Origin: an uncultured Clostridia bacterium
GTDB taxonomy: Bacteria; Bacillota; Clostridia; Christensenellales; UBA1242
NCBI GenBank assembly: GCA_944384415.1
Contig: CALWTF010000012.1
Span: 1-46,417, forward strand
Reading direction: 5' to 3'
DNA length: 46,417 nucleotides
Below the pieces are notes generated by a model, which was not told the DNA's origin, made no database searches, and worked only from the letters and a program-made list of their open reading frames with translations. Position 1 is the stretch's first letter, and each line of letters opens with the position of its first letter. Of this stretch, positions 25,278-33,892 are shown one piece after another. A program made the position numbers and the translations under genes.

Positions 25278-26369
25278 TTAATTTTCTTCATCAATAATTT
25301 TTTCGTTGCTTACCATTGAAATTTTGTTTTCATTATTTTGTTTTTTTGCTAATTTTTCGGCTTTTCGTTTTTGTCGTTCAATAGCTTTTTGTTTGCGTTT
25401 TTCACGAAAGGCTGACCATTTTTTGCTATATTCTTTTTGTTTTTTTACAATTTCCTTGAAATCGAAAATGTCATTTTCATCGTTTTCTGTATCAATTTTA
25501 GGGTTAACATTTGTATCTCTTTTTTGTAAAGGTGTTTTGTCAAAAGGTAAAACAACTTTATCATCAATTAATCTAACTTCTAATTGATTATAACTTAATG
25601 GAATGTCATTTCGTTTTAATTCATTAAACAATTTTTCAATCATATCGTTTTTTACATCGCAAAATGTTGTTGATAAAGTCCAGCAACGAACATCAAAATT
25701 AATTGTGCTATCATCTAATTTTTCCAAAACAATTATTGGTGCTGGGTCTGTTAAAACAAGTGGATTAGAAAGCATTGTTTCAATTGCAACTTTTTTAAAT
25801 TTTTCAACATCAGCACGATAAGAAAGTTTTATTGGAATTGAAATTCGTCGTGTTGGATTTGTATATAAGTTTTCAATTGTATTTGCTATCATATCCTTGT
25901 TTGGAATAATCAATCTACGATTATCATATGTTTCAACAATTGTGTTAAAAAGTCGTAATTCTTTAACAATACATTCAGTGTTATTAATGTTTATAACATC
26001 ACCTTGTTTAAAAGGTTTTGTAAAAATTAAAATTACACCATTAGCCAATGAAGAAAGACTGTCTTTTAATGCAAGTGCAATTGCGAGTGCAACTGCAGAG
26101 AAGGCAGCTATAACACCAGTTATTGGAATTCCAACAATATCCAACATCCAAATAATTAGCATTAACCATAATAAGCAAACTACAGTTTGAGTAATAAATT
26201 GTCTGCCAAGTTTTTCAATTTTGGTTTTTTCTAAAATTCTTTTAATAATTAATTTTACAAGTTTAATAACTATTAAACCTAAAATTAATGCACCAAGCAA
26301 TTTTAAAATTGCAAACCCACCATTTACAAAAAAATTACTTACAGTGTTCCAAATTGATTGCCAATCCAT
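25278..26369 (-). CDS. MscS-family mechanosensitive ion channel
   Basis: The protein opens under membrane tension to release solutes in osmotic down-shock. Three membrane helices (about 15-40, 62-80 and 83-115) are followed by the MscS signature (SLANGVILIFTKPFKQGDVI, 107-126) and the beta-domain (TIVETYDNRRLIIPN). The third helix is rich in Ala and Gly (AFSAVALAIALALKD), as expected for the pore. The 363-aa length includes a ~70-residue Lys/Arg/Glu-rich cytosolic tail beyond the usual end. It stands alone between its own promoter and terminator. Confidence 0.93.
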   Translation of the reverse strand: MDWQSIWNTVSNFFVNGGFAILKLLGALILGLIVIKLVKLIIKRILEKTKIEKLGRQFITQTVVCLLWLMLIIWMLDIVGIPITGVIAAFSAVALAIALALKDSLSSLANGVILIFTKPFKQGDVININNTECIVKELRLFNTIVETYDNRRLIIPNKDMIANTIENLYTNPTRRISIPIKLSYRADVEKFKKVAIETMLSNPLVLTDPAPIIVLEKLDDSTINFDVRCWTLSTTFCDVKNDMIEKLFNELKRNDIPLSYNQLEVRLIDDKVVLPFDKTPLQKRDTNVNPKIDTENDENDIFDFKEIVKKQKEYSKKWSAFREKRKQKAIERQKRKAEKLAKKQNNENKISMVSNEKIIDEEN

Positions 26370-26401
26370 AAAATTTTTTCCTTTTGTATAAATTATACTA
26401 T

Positions 26402-26430
26402 ATTATATATAATTAACTTTAAAATGTAAA
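26402..26430 (-). promoter_or_regulatory. Promoter of the mscS-type gene
   Basis: On the minus strand TTTACA (26430-26425), 17 bases, TATAAT (26407-26402). Confidence 0.7.
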
Positions 26431-26440
26431 GTAGCAAAAT

Positions 26441-26470
26441 AAAAAATGGTATCAAAAATACCATTTTTTT
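26441..26470 (-). terminator. Terminator of the 2369-aa surface protein gene
   Basis: Minus-strand stem AAATGGTAT / ATACCATTT with loop TTTTG, flanked by A-runs and T-runs, 6 bases after the stop codon. Confidence 0.85.
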
Positions 26471-26476
26471 TAACAA

Positions 26477-26660
26477 CTATGAATTATTTGTATTATTATT
26501 TGTATTATTATTTTTATTATTATTCATATTGTTGTTTTGATTATAAGGGTTGTATTGCATATTGCTATTATAATTGTTTGTATTTTGTTGTTGATTTTGT
26601 TGATAAACATTTTGGTTATTAAAGTTTTGATATTGAGAGTTATAATTGATGTTTGTATTA
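26477..26660 (-). repeat. Low-complexity trinucleotide-rich tract encoding the Asn/Gln tail
   Basis: AAT/AAC/CAA codons repeat over about 180 bases and encode runs such as NNNTNNNTNNS and QQNQQQNTNN at the C-terminus of the surface protein. The near-repeats make the tract prone to slippage. Confidence 0.8.
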
Positions 26661-29600
26661 TTAGCATTAATTTGATTGTTTTTGCTTAAATCTATTTTGT
26701 CGTTTGATGTTTTTTGTTTTGGTTGAGTTTTTATGTTTGGAGAAACAGAATCTTTTTTAAGTTGTGCTACTTGTTTTGTCGTGTTTATTGAAATTTCTTT
26801 TAAAGGTCGTTTTCTGTTAATTAATGATATTAACAAAATTATAAATATTAAACAACCAGTGCCTGCTCCAATTGTTATTACCACCCAAGTTGGAACACCT
26901 GTTTCAGGTTGTTCGCCAATAACAACCAAGTTTAAAATAGATTTTTCAATCACCGAAGCATAACCATCAACAATATTTTGTTGGTCTATAGTTAAACCAG
27001 AAACAACCATATTAACAGCTGTTGTTAAAGCTTCACGACTTTCTTCAGTATATTGATATAAGTCAGAAGGTATTTTTGAGATTAGTTCGTTTAAAGCCGA
27101 GTAATCAGCTGTTTTTAATTGTAAAGCATTATAAGCATTAGTAACTGCAACAATCGCGTTTTCTATTATGTTTTGACTGTCTTGATATAAATTTCTGTCG
27201 ATTGATTGGGCATTTTTAACAGCGGTAGTATAGTTTAACATACTTTCTTCTGTGTAATAACTAACTTCATAAGGTAATTCTTTAGCGATTGTGTTGTCTA
27301 AAACAGTATAAACAGCTTTATTCATAATCAAATTTGAAATAGTAATATTACAATCAGATGTTATTGTTCTTATTATATAGTTGTTTTTAGCATTTTTATT
27401 TAACATTGTGCCATTGCTATAAACTGTTATATTTGCTTTATTATAAAGTTCATCTAAAATAACCTTAAATTCAAAATTATCACCGTGTGTTACAGTTTCA
27501 ATTTGCAAAAGCTCATCAACACCTGTTGAATTCCATATAGTTGCACCAATAAGTTCGGTTGGGAAGTTGATGTTATATTTATTTAACTGTACACCTGTTA
27601 CCGAAATTGAAATATTGCTTGTTACACTGTCTATTGTGTATATTCCATTTTCTTCAGTTAATGGTGTTATGTTTATACCATCTGTTGTATAGCCAACCTT
27701 CATATTGTTTGAGTTATAACCATTTTCACTTAAAATTAATATGCTAAACTTAAAATTATTTCCGTGAGTAACTGATGTTGAATAGTCAGTTTCTACTTTT
27801 GCCTGATAACCATTTCCTGTAGGTAATGTTATGTTATAAACAAGTTTTGAAATTGGGTCAACAGTTATTGTTATATTGCTTTTTATATTTGATATTTCGA
27901 AATTGTTACCTGAATAAGGGTTAATTCTTTGTTTTGTTGTTGAACCTTCTTGATAATAAACAACAAGAGAATTTTCATTATAACCATTGTTTGTTTCTAC
28001 ATTAATACTAAATTGAAAATTCTTTCCATAATTTACTGTTGTTGAAAAGCTTGTATAAAATTTATAACCAATTTGTTCAAGATTGCTTGGTATGTAAACC
28101 GTGTAAGTTTGTATTACTATGCCTGTTACATAAATTGTAATGTTACCAGTTATATTGGTTATGTTATATTTATAAATTATGTTACCATTTGGTTGTTGTT
28201 CTGGTTCTGCAGTTAAATATGTTGTTGTTGTTAAACTTGTTGAAGTGTAATATACTTTGTAGCTTGAAGATGCATAATAACCTGTTCCAGTGCTAATTTC
28301 AACATTAAAATAAAATGAACTGCCAAAATCAATATCAGTTAAATCACTTACTTCAAAACTTGTTCCCTCTGGTTTTCTAATTGTAAAACCATCTCCTGCT
28401 GGAACTGTTATTGAATATGCATCGCGTGTAATTCCATTAATAACAATATTTATATCTGATGTTATGTTAGTAATTGTATAAACACCTTTTGTTGGTGTTA
28501 AAGTTTGTGCTACACCATATTCGCCAGTTTCTTCGTTTTTAACTTGATATGAAACTTTTAATCCTGTTGATTGTTCATAATATCCTTCAGAAGTGTTTAT
28601 GTTTATTGAAAATGAATAACTGTTTCCGTGAACAACTTCACCATCAACTTTATTATATGTCCAACCTTCATCGGTAGGGAAGGTAATACTGTATGTTTTT
28701 TGTTCTACGCCAGAAACACTTATAATTACATTTCCAGTTATATTAGTAATAGAATAAATGTTATCTTCATTTGGTTCAATTTCTCGTGATGCCTGTCCAC
28801 CAACTGATGCCCGAACACTTAAATTATCTGCCTTGTAACCTTCAAGTAAATTTACTGTAAATGTAAGATTTCCACCATAATTAATACTTGTTTCATTAGC
28901 TTCTATTGTGTAACCAGAAGTATTAGAAGGTAATGTTACGGTATAAGTACTAATTTCAATACCTGTTATTGTTATTTGATGGTTTTGTATTATTCCAACA
29001 TCAACGCTACTGTTAAAGTTTGTTACGGTGTATCTTCCGTTTGAAGAAGATAATGCACCAAGCACATTGTCACTAACAGATAATGCATCTCCATTGTAAC
29101 CTTGTGAAGTGTTAATTGAAATTTGGAAGTAAAATTTATCACCATAGTTTACAGTTGCTACATTATCAACCAAAGAAGCACCCTCAGGTATTATTGAGTA
29201 GCCAACTGGATTATTTACAAAAGTTACAGTGTAAGTTAAAAGTTTGTATCCACTAACTTCAATTTCGATATTTGAAGTTATGTTAGTTATGTTATATGTT
29301 GATGTTCCAGTTGTAATTGGAATTGTTTCGTCGGTACCAACAATGCCTGCTCTTCTTAGTTTTACAACAAATGATGTTCCATTTGTATAAGTATAACCAC
29401 TGTTTAAAGTGATTGAGTATGATAAATTTCCACCATATTCAATATGATTAATATCATCAGTTGAAGAATTTGATGTTAGTGTCATTGTAAATGGATAACC
29501 TGTTCCATTTTGAGGAATGGTTGCCGTAAAATAATATTTTTCAACTTTACTAAAAGTAATAACTAAATTTCCAATAACATTAGCAATGGTATAAGAACCA

Positions 29601-32600
29601 GATGTTCCACTAATTAAAGTTGGTTCGTCAGTTCGATTTTCCATTGTATAATAAACATAAAGTGTAGAAGGGTCATATCCAGTTTCAACAGTTACTTCAA
29701 ATGTATAATTTTGACCAAACACAACAGTGTGAGTACTTGAAATATTTGTAATAACACCATCAGTTGCATCAGGTGCTTTTACGCTAAATGAAATTTGTTT
29801 AATAGAGTTTGTGTCAATGTAGATAAATATGTTTGAAGATATGTTTGTTAACTTATAATAGTATACTGTTTCGGTTGAAAGGTCTGCATCTTTGGTTAAT
29901 GTTATCCAATTGTTTTCATTATCTTGTGTTGCTATTGTATAATATTTAACAACAATTCCGGTTTCAACTTCTTCCCAACCTTCATTTGAGTTCAAAGTAA
30001 CAGTAAAACCAAAATCGCTACCTTTTCGAACTGTGTTTGATGTATAATCACTTCCGCGTTCAATAAACACACCTTGTGTAGTAGGGAAAGTAACATAATA
30101 ACTATCTGATGTAATATTAGAAACTTTAATAATAAAGTCTTCATAAATTCCACCTGAAACACCACTATAAATGTAACTACCATCAGTTTGTTGAACCAAT
30201 GTATCCCAGTTTGTATCGCTATAACTATATGGTTTTGCTGAAATTATTGCACCATTTCCATTCCAACCTTCGGCAGTGTTTACATAAAGTGAAAAGCTAA
30301 ATGAACCGCCATAAGCAACTTCAACGCCAGAAATCGGAACAATTTGCCCAGCAGTATATCCAGATGGCGGTGTTACAACACCTCGTTCAGTTTCAAATTC
30401 GTTGCTTGTATCAGCATATATTACATAAACTGAATATGTTTTTTGAGCTAAACCACTAACATAAAGTTGTGTTATACCAGTAACAACAAATTCATATGTA
30501 AATGTTATATTACTACTTGAACCACCAACAGATGAAGAACCCGTAGCTGTTAACGATGTTGTAACTGGTGAACCATTTACACTGTAACTAACAACTGGTG
30601 AACCAAAATCATCTGTGTCATTGTTGCCGTTAGAACAATACCAACCATGGTCTGCATCAACTGTTATACTAAAAGAATAGGTGTTACCATATGTTTGGTT
30701 GTTACTAATAGCTGAATAAAAATTAAATCCATTTCCGCTAGGTTGACTTATGTTATAACTGTCTCTTGTAATGCCAGTTATTGATATATAATAGTCAGAA
30801 TAATTTTGAGCTATATAAATACTGTAAGAACCATTTGATACATTTAATGTATTTGATTGAAAACTTCCAGTAGAACGGTTTTTTGTCCAATATCTAACTA
30901 TCATTGAAGAACTGTTAAAACCTTGTGAAGTTAAAACATTAACTTGAAATGTAAAATAAGAACCGCTTTCTAAAACTGTTTGACTGGTTGTTTCTATTGA
31001 ATATCCTGCTTGAGTGTTTATTGTTACTGGCCCAATAATTCCGCTTTCAGGAACAGAAACAGGTAGTTGTGTTGAATATCCAGAAGGGAAAGATGAAGAA
31101 GAAGTTTCAAATTCAGTAGGCAAGTGTATTGTAGAAGATTCACTTGCTAATGTTATAGTAATTTCAAGATTTGATGTTAAATTAGAAAGGTTATATGTGC
31201 TTGCACTATTTGCATCAGAATACTTTGAGGTTTGGTTTGTTGATATATTTCTTACCAAAACTGTTTCTGTTGCATTACCACTATCTTCATAAGAATAAAC
31301 ATAAAGTCTAATCAAAGTACCAGCTGTGAAAGAATAAGTTTTTGAAGCGTATTCAGAACCTGCATCATATTCTACTCGTGTACGGTTTAGGTTGTTTGGA
31401 TTGTAATCTAATGTGGTATTAATTGAAAACAAGAATGAAAAATATCTAGACCTCCAAGAACTGTAATAGTTATTATTTGTTACCGTTATTGTGTAGGTGT
31501 TCAGTTTCCAACCAGTAGAAGTTTTATCAATTGTAATATCGCCTAGTACATTATCAATTGTATATGTATATGTGTTGGTTCCTGAAATTCTTGTTCCTGT
31601 AAGTTGAGTAGTTGAACTGTTCATAGTATATTGAATAAGTTGAGTTGTGCTAGCATCAAGTTGAGTATAATTACTTGCAAGAGTTATTGTAAAAGTATAA
31701 CTTGAACCATAACTTATGCTAGTGCTTCCGTTAAATGAATAATATGTTGTACTTGCTAAATTCCTAACAGTGTATGCAGATGTTCCAACACCATTTACAA
31801 AAATTTGTATGTTATTTGTAACATTGTTTCCGTTAATTGTGTAATTATAAGAATTTCCAGAGGCTGTTGGTGTTGATAATTGAACAGGTGTGGCACCACC
31901 AAGACTATATGAAACAAAGTTGCTTGTGTCTGAAATTTGATAACCGGATTCAATAGTTATACGGAATGCTATTGTTTTTCCATATGTTATTGTGCTTCCG
32001 CTTACGCCTCCAGTGGTAGTTAATGTGTAACCAGTTCCTGTACTAGGTGTAAAAGTAAAAGTTTTTGCTGTTTTTGTTATGGTTATGTTTATATTTTGTG
32101 TTACTGTAATTTGATAAACATTATTTCCAAGTGGGGTAGATGTTCCACCGCTAACAGATATACTATAATTGTAATTGCTATCAATAGCAACAATAGAAAA
32201 TTTTATTGTAGAGTTATATTGTGCTCGTTTATCATTACCAACTATTATAAAGCCAGATATCATTGCAAATTCACAGTAGGTACCCCCACTGTTTGCATTG
32301 TTAGTTATTGTAATATCAAATTCGTTCAAAGTTGCCGAAGTGGTAATGGTAATATTTCCCGTAACACTTGTTCCAGGTATTGTATAAGTACCATCAGATG
32401 CTGTTAGTATTATGGCAGTTCCAGATGCAACTGTGTATGATACAACCAAATTGCGAAGTTGTGAATAGTTTCCTGTTCCTGTAACTCGAAAGCTAATGTC
32501 TGTTCCATAAGTAATGGTTGAACCCGAAACCCCTTGAATATTACTCAAACTAGTTCCAGTGTTGTTTTGAGTTAAAGTGTAAGTGTTTGCATTTGCTGTT

Positions 32601-33586
32601 GCTTCTATTGAAAAGTTGTTTTTAATACCAGCACCATTAATTTGATATGAGTAAACTAAGCCTTCCTTACCTAAATATGTTAAATAAGTTCCTGCAATTG
32701 AATTTAATGTAACAGTTGGTTGATTGCTATAAAATTGAGTAACAGTTACAGTAAAATTAATGTTTTGTCCATATGTTGCAGTGTATGAACTTCCACTTCC
32801 AGTTGTTCCGCTGGTTATGCTTATTGTTGCATTGCTTCCTGCCTGTGTTGTAAAAGTGTATGTATTAGGATTTGGTTGAATTGTTACTGAAATATTTCCT
32901 GTTACATTACTAATGGTATAATATAAGGTTGAATTAAGACTGCCAGTAGGGGTACCTTGATAAGTATAAGGTTGTCCATTCATTGTATAAGTTACTACTG
33001 GATGATTTTGCCTAAATTGATTTGAAAGTTGTATGCTAAAATAGTAGTTTCCATTGTGTGTAATTGTTGAGTTTGTGCCAGATTTTACAGTAAAATTTGA
33101 GCCACTTATTACAGAACAAGAATATTGATTAGTATCAACATCTACAGTTGCTGTAATTGCGTTACCATTTATGTTACTTGTTTTTAATTCATAATACACA
33201 ACATCATTTGCAGTTGTTCTGTTAAAAACTGATAAATTAGTTGTACCATCGCTAAATGTAATGTTTAAATTTCTTAATTGAGTATATTCTCTTCCCGCTG
33301 TTCCCTCTACACCTAATTTTATTATTATTTCACTTTCTGCGGTTCCTTTATTAAAAGAAAATGAATAATCTGTTTCTCTGTTTAAATTACTATCAGTTTC
33401 TGCCGTATATTTTAAACCACCATTTGTTGAATCACTAATGGTAATCGTTGAATCTCCAGTGGCAAACACTGCTTCGCTTTTATTTTGTATGGCTAGTTTT
33501 GTGCTTGGAATAAAACCAATTGCACAAACAATTAATGCAATAAATATCATAAAATACATTAACAAACTGTTTTTTGTAATGCTCAT
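26477..33586 (-). CDS. Giant membrane-anchored surface protein with about 21 beta-rich repeats and an Asn/Gln-rich cytosolic tail (2369 aa)
   Basis: The ATG at 33586 has GGAGAG 8 bases upstream; the longer frame lacks a site. An N-terminal signal peptide (~10-28) leads to an exported part of about 2050 residues made of ~21 degenerate repeats of 80-115 residues. Each repeat carries an aromatic-x-Val strand, a YG/HGxxFxFxI strand, a GYxxxxLxVxY strand, and ends in NITGNITIxVxG or a close variant. This suggests a long chain of Ig-like sandwiches, as in Bacillota adhesins. Two FIVAR-like modules (YTEES..., ~2085-2210) follow, then QPETG (2226-2230), a membrane helix (~2233-2254), NRKR, and a ~113-residue tail ending in Asn/Gln-rich sequence. 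QPETG resembles a sortase LPxTG, but the long tail is atypical, so anchoring is probably by the helix. Likely an adhesin or stalk. Confidence 0.85.
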   Translation of the reverse strand: MSITKNSLLMYFMIFIALIVCAIGFIPSTKLAIQNKSEAVFATGDSTITISDSTNGGLKYTAETDSNLNRETDYSFSFNKGTAESEIIIKLGVEGTAGREYTQLRNLNITFSDGTTNLSVFNRTTANDVVYYELKTSNINGNAITATVDVDTNQYSCSVISGSNFTVKSGTNSTITHNGNYYFSIQLSNQFRQNHPVVTYTMNGQPYTYQGTPTGSLNSTLYYTISNVTGNISVTIQPNPNTYTFTTQAGSNATISITSGTTGSGSSYTATYGQNINFTVTVTQFYSNQPTVTLNSIAGTYLTYLGKEGLVYSYQINGAGIKNNFSIEATANANTYTLTQNNTGTSLSNIQGVSGSTITYGTDISFRVTGTGNYSQLRNLVVSYTVASGTAIILTASDGTYTIPGTSVTGNITITTSATLNEFDITITNNANSGGTYCEFAMISGFIIVGNDKRAQYNSTIKFSIVAIDSNYNYSISVSGGTSTPLGNNVYQITVTQNINITITKTAKTFTFTPSTGTGYTLTTTGGVSGSTITYGKTIAFRITIESGYQISDTSNFVSYSLGGATPVQLSTPTASGNSYNYTINGNNVTNNIQIFVNGVGTSAYTVRNLASTTYYSFNGSTSISYGSSYTFTITLASNYTQLDASTTQLIQYTMNSSTTQLTGTRISGTNTYTYTIDNVLGDITIDKTSTGWKLNTYTITVTNNNYYSSWRSRYFSFLFSINTTLDYNPNNLNRTRVEYDAGSEYASKTYSFTAGTLIRLYVYSYEDSGNATETVLVRNISTNQTSKYSDANSASTYNLSNLTSNLEITITLASESSTIHLPTEFETSSSSFPSGYSTQLPVSVPESGIIGPVTINTQAGYSIETTSQTVLESGSYFTFQVNVLTSQGFNSSSMIVRYWTKNRSTGSFQSNTLNVSNGSYSIYIAQNYSDYYISITGITRDSYNISQPSGNGFNFYSAISNNQTYGNTYSFSITVDADHGWYCSNGNNDTDDFGSPVVSYSVNGSPVTTSLTATGSSSVGGSSSNITFTYEFVVTGITQLYVSGLAQKTYSVYVIYADTSNEFETERGVVTPPSGYTAGQIVPISGVEVAYGGSFSFSLYVNTAEGWNGNGAIISAKPYSYSDTNWDTLVQQTDGSYIYSGVSGGIYEDFIIKVSNITSDSYYVTFPTTQGVFIERGSDYTSNTVRKGSDFGFTVTLNSNEGWEEVETGIVVKYYTIATQDNENNWITLTKDADLSTETVYYYKLTNISSNIFIYIDTNSIKQISFSVKAPDATDGVITNISSTHTVVFGQNYTFEVTVETGYDPSTLYVYYTMENRTDEPTLISGTSGSYTIANVIGNLVITFSKVEKYYFTATIPQNGTGYPFTMTLTSNSSTDDINHIEYGGNLSYSITLNSGYTYTNGTSFVVKLRRAGIVGTDETIPITTGTSTYNITNITSNIEIEVSGYKLLTYTVTFVNNPVGYSIIPEGASLVDNVATVNYGDKFYFQISINTSQGYNGDALSVSDNVLGALSSSNGRYTVTNFNSSVDVGIIQNHQITITGIEISTYTVTLPSNTSGYTIEANETSINYGGNLTFTVNLLEGYKADNLSVRASVGGQASREIEPNEDNIYSITNITGNVIISVSGVEQKTYSITFPTDEGWTYNKVDGEVVHGNSYSFSININTSEGYYEQSTGLKVSYQVKNEETGEYGVAQTLTPTKGVYTITNITSDINIVINGITRDAYSITVPAGDGFTIRKPEGTSFEVSDLTDIDFGSSFYFNVEISTGTGYYASSSYKVYYTSTSLTTTTYLTAEPEQQPNGNIIYKYNITNITGNITIYVTGIVIQTYTVYIPSNLEQIGYKFYTSFSTTVNYGKNFQFSINVETNNGYNENSLVVYYQEGSTTKQRINPYSGNNFEISNIKSNITITVDPISKLVYNITLPTGNGYQAKVETDYSTSVTHGNNFKFSILILSENGYNSNNMKVGYTTDGINITPLTEENGIYTIDSVTSNISISVTGVQLNKYNINFPTELIGATIWNSTGVDELLQIETVTHGDNFEFKVILDELYNKANITVYSNGTMLNKNAKNNYIIRTITSDCNITISNLIMNKAVYTVLDNTIAKELPYEVSYYTEESMLNYTTAVKNAQSIDRNLYQDSQNIIENAIVAVTNAYNALQLKTADYSALNELISKIPSDLYQYTEESREALTTAVNMVVSGLTIDQQNIVDGYASVIEKSILNLVVIGEQPETGVPTWVVITIGAGTGCLIFIILLISLINRKRPLKEISINTTKQVAQLKKDSVSPNIKTQPKQKTSNDKIDLSKNNQINANNTNINYNSQYQNFNNQNVYQQNQQQNTNNYNSNMQYNPYNQNNNMNNNKNNNTNNNTNNS
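27330..33480 (-). repeat. About 21 tandem ~95-residue protein repeats within the giant surface gene
   Basis: Repeat boundaries were placed by the recurring end motif N(I/V)(T/S)(G/S)N(I/V)xIxV followed by an aromatic-rich strand. Examples are NITGNVIISVSGVEQKTYS, NITSDINIVINGITRDAYS, NITGNITIYVTGIVIQTYT and NIKSNITITVDPISKLVYN. The C-terminal half is more regular than the N-terminal half. The DNA of the copies has diverged, so the repeats are not recent duplications. Confidence 0.75.
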
Positions 33587-33715
33587 TTTAAACTCTCCCA
33601 TTTTTGTTAGTTTTTGTTGTATTTTGTCTTTTATACACCGCATAAAATAATAAGTAAGATTTATAAAAAATTAATAATTCTAAAAGAGCAAAAACATAAC
33701 AATAGCTCAAATTAT

Positions 33716-33745
33716 ATTGTATTATTTATAAAGTTTAAAAGTCAA
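33716..33745 (-). promoter_or_regulatory. Likely promoter of the giant surface gene, with a long leader
   Basis: On the minus strand TTGACT (33745-33740), 18 bases, TACAAT (33721-33716). Transcription would begin near 33709, leaving a leader of about 120 bases (33587-33709). I see no convincing riboswitch or strong hairpin in it, but its length leaves room for regulation. Confidence 0.5.
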
Positions 33746-33835
33746 CAAAAAACAGTGTTATGTGATAAAAAATAACAAAATTCTGTTTGCTTTTATATTA
33801 TTAAATATAAAATATTAAAAAAAACAAAAAATCTC

Positions 33836-33864
33836 TTGTGTTTAAAAAAGGCTTATAGTATAAT
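33836..33864 (+). promoter_or_regulatory. Promoter of the methyltransferase-fusion operon
   Basis: TTGTGT (33836-33841), 17 bases, TATAAT (33859-33864). The -35 box coincides with the longest possible start (TTG at 33836), which argues that the true start is further on at 33893. Confidence 0.7.
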
Positions 33865-33892
33865 AAATACAATTTGCAAAAGGGGAAATGTT

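Noticed and set aside
26477..26660. CRISPR-like or satellite array
   Set aside because: The regularity comes from AAT/AAC/CAA codons of an Asn/Gln tail; there are no uniform repeats with unique spacers.
33836..33892. TTG at 33836 as the start of the methyltransferase fusion
   Set aside because: It lies in the -35 box of a good promoter and has no ribosome site; TTG at 33893 has AGGGG at the right distance.
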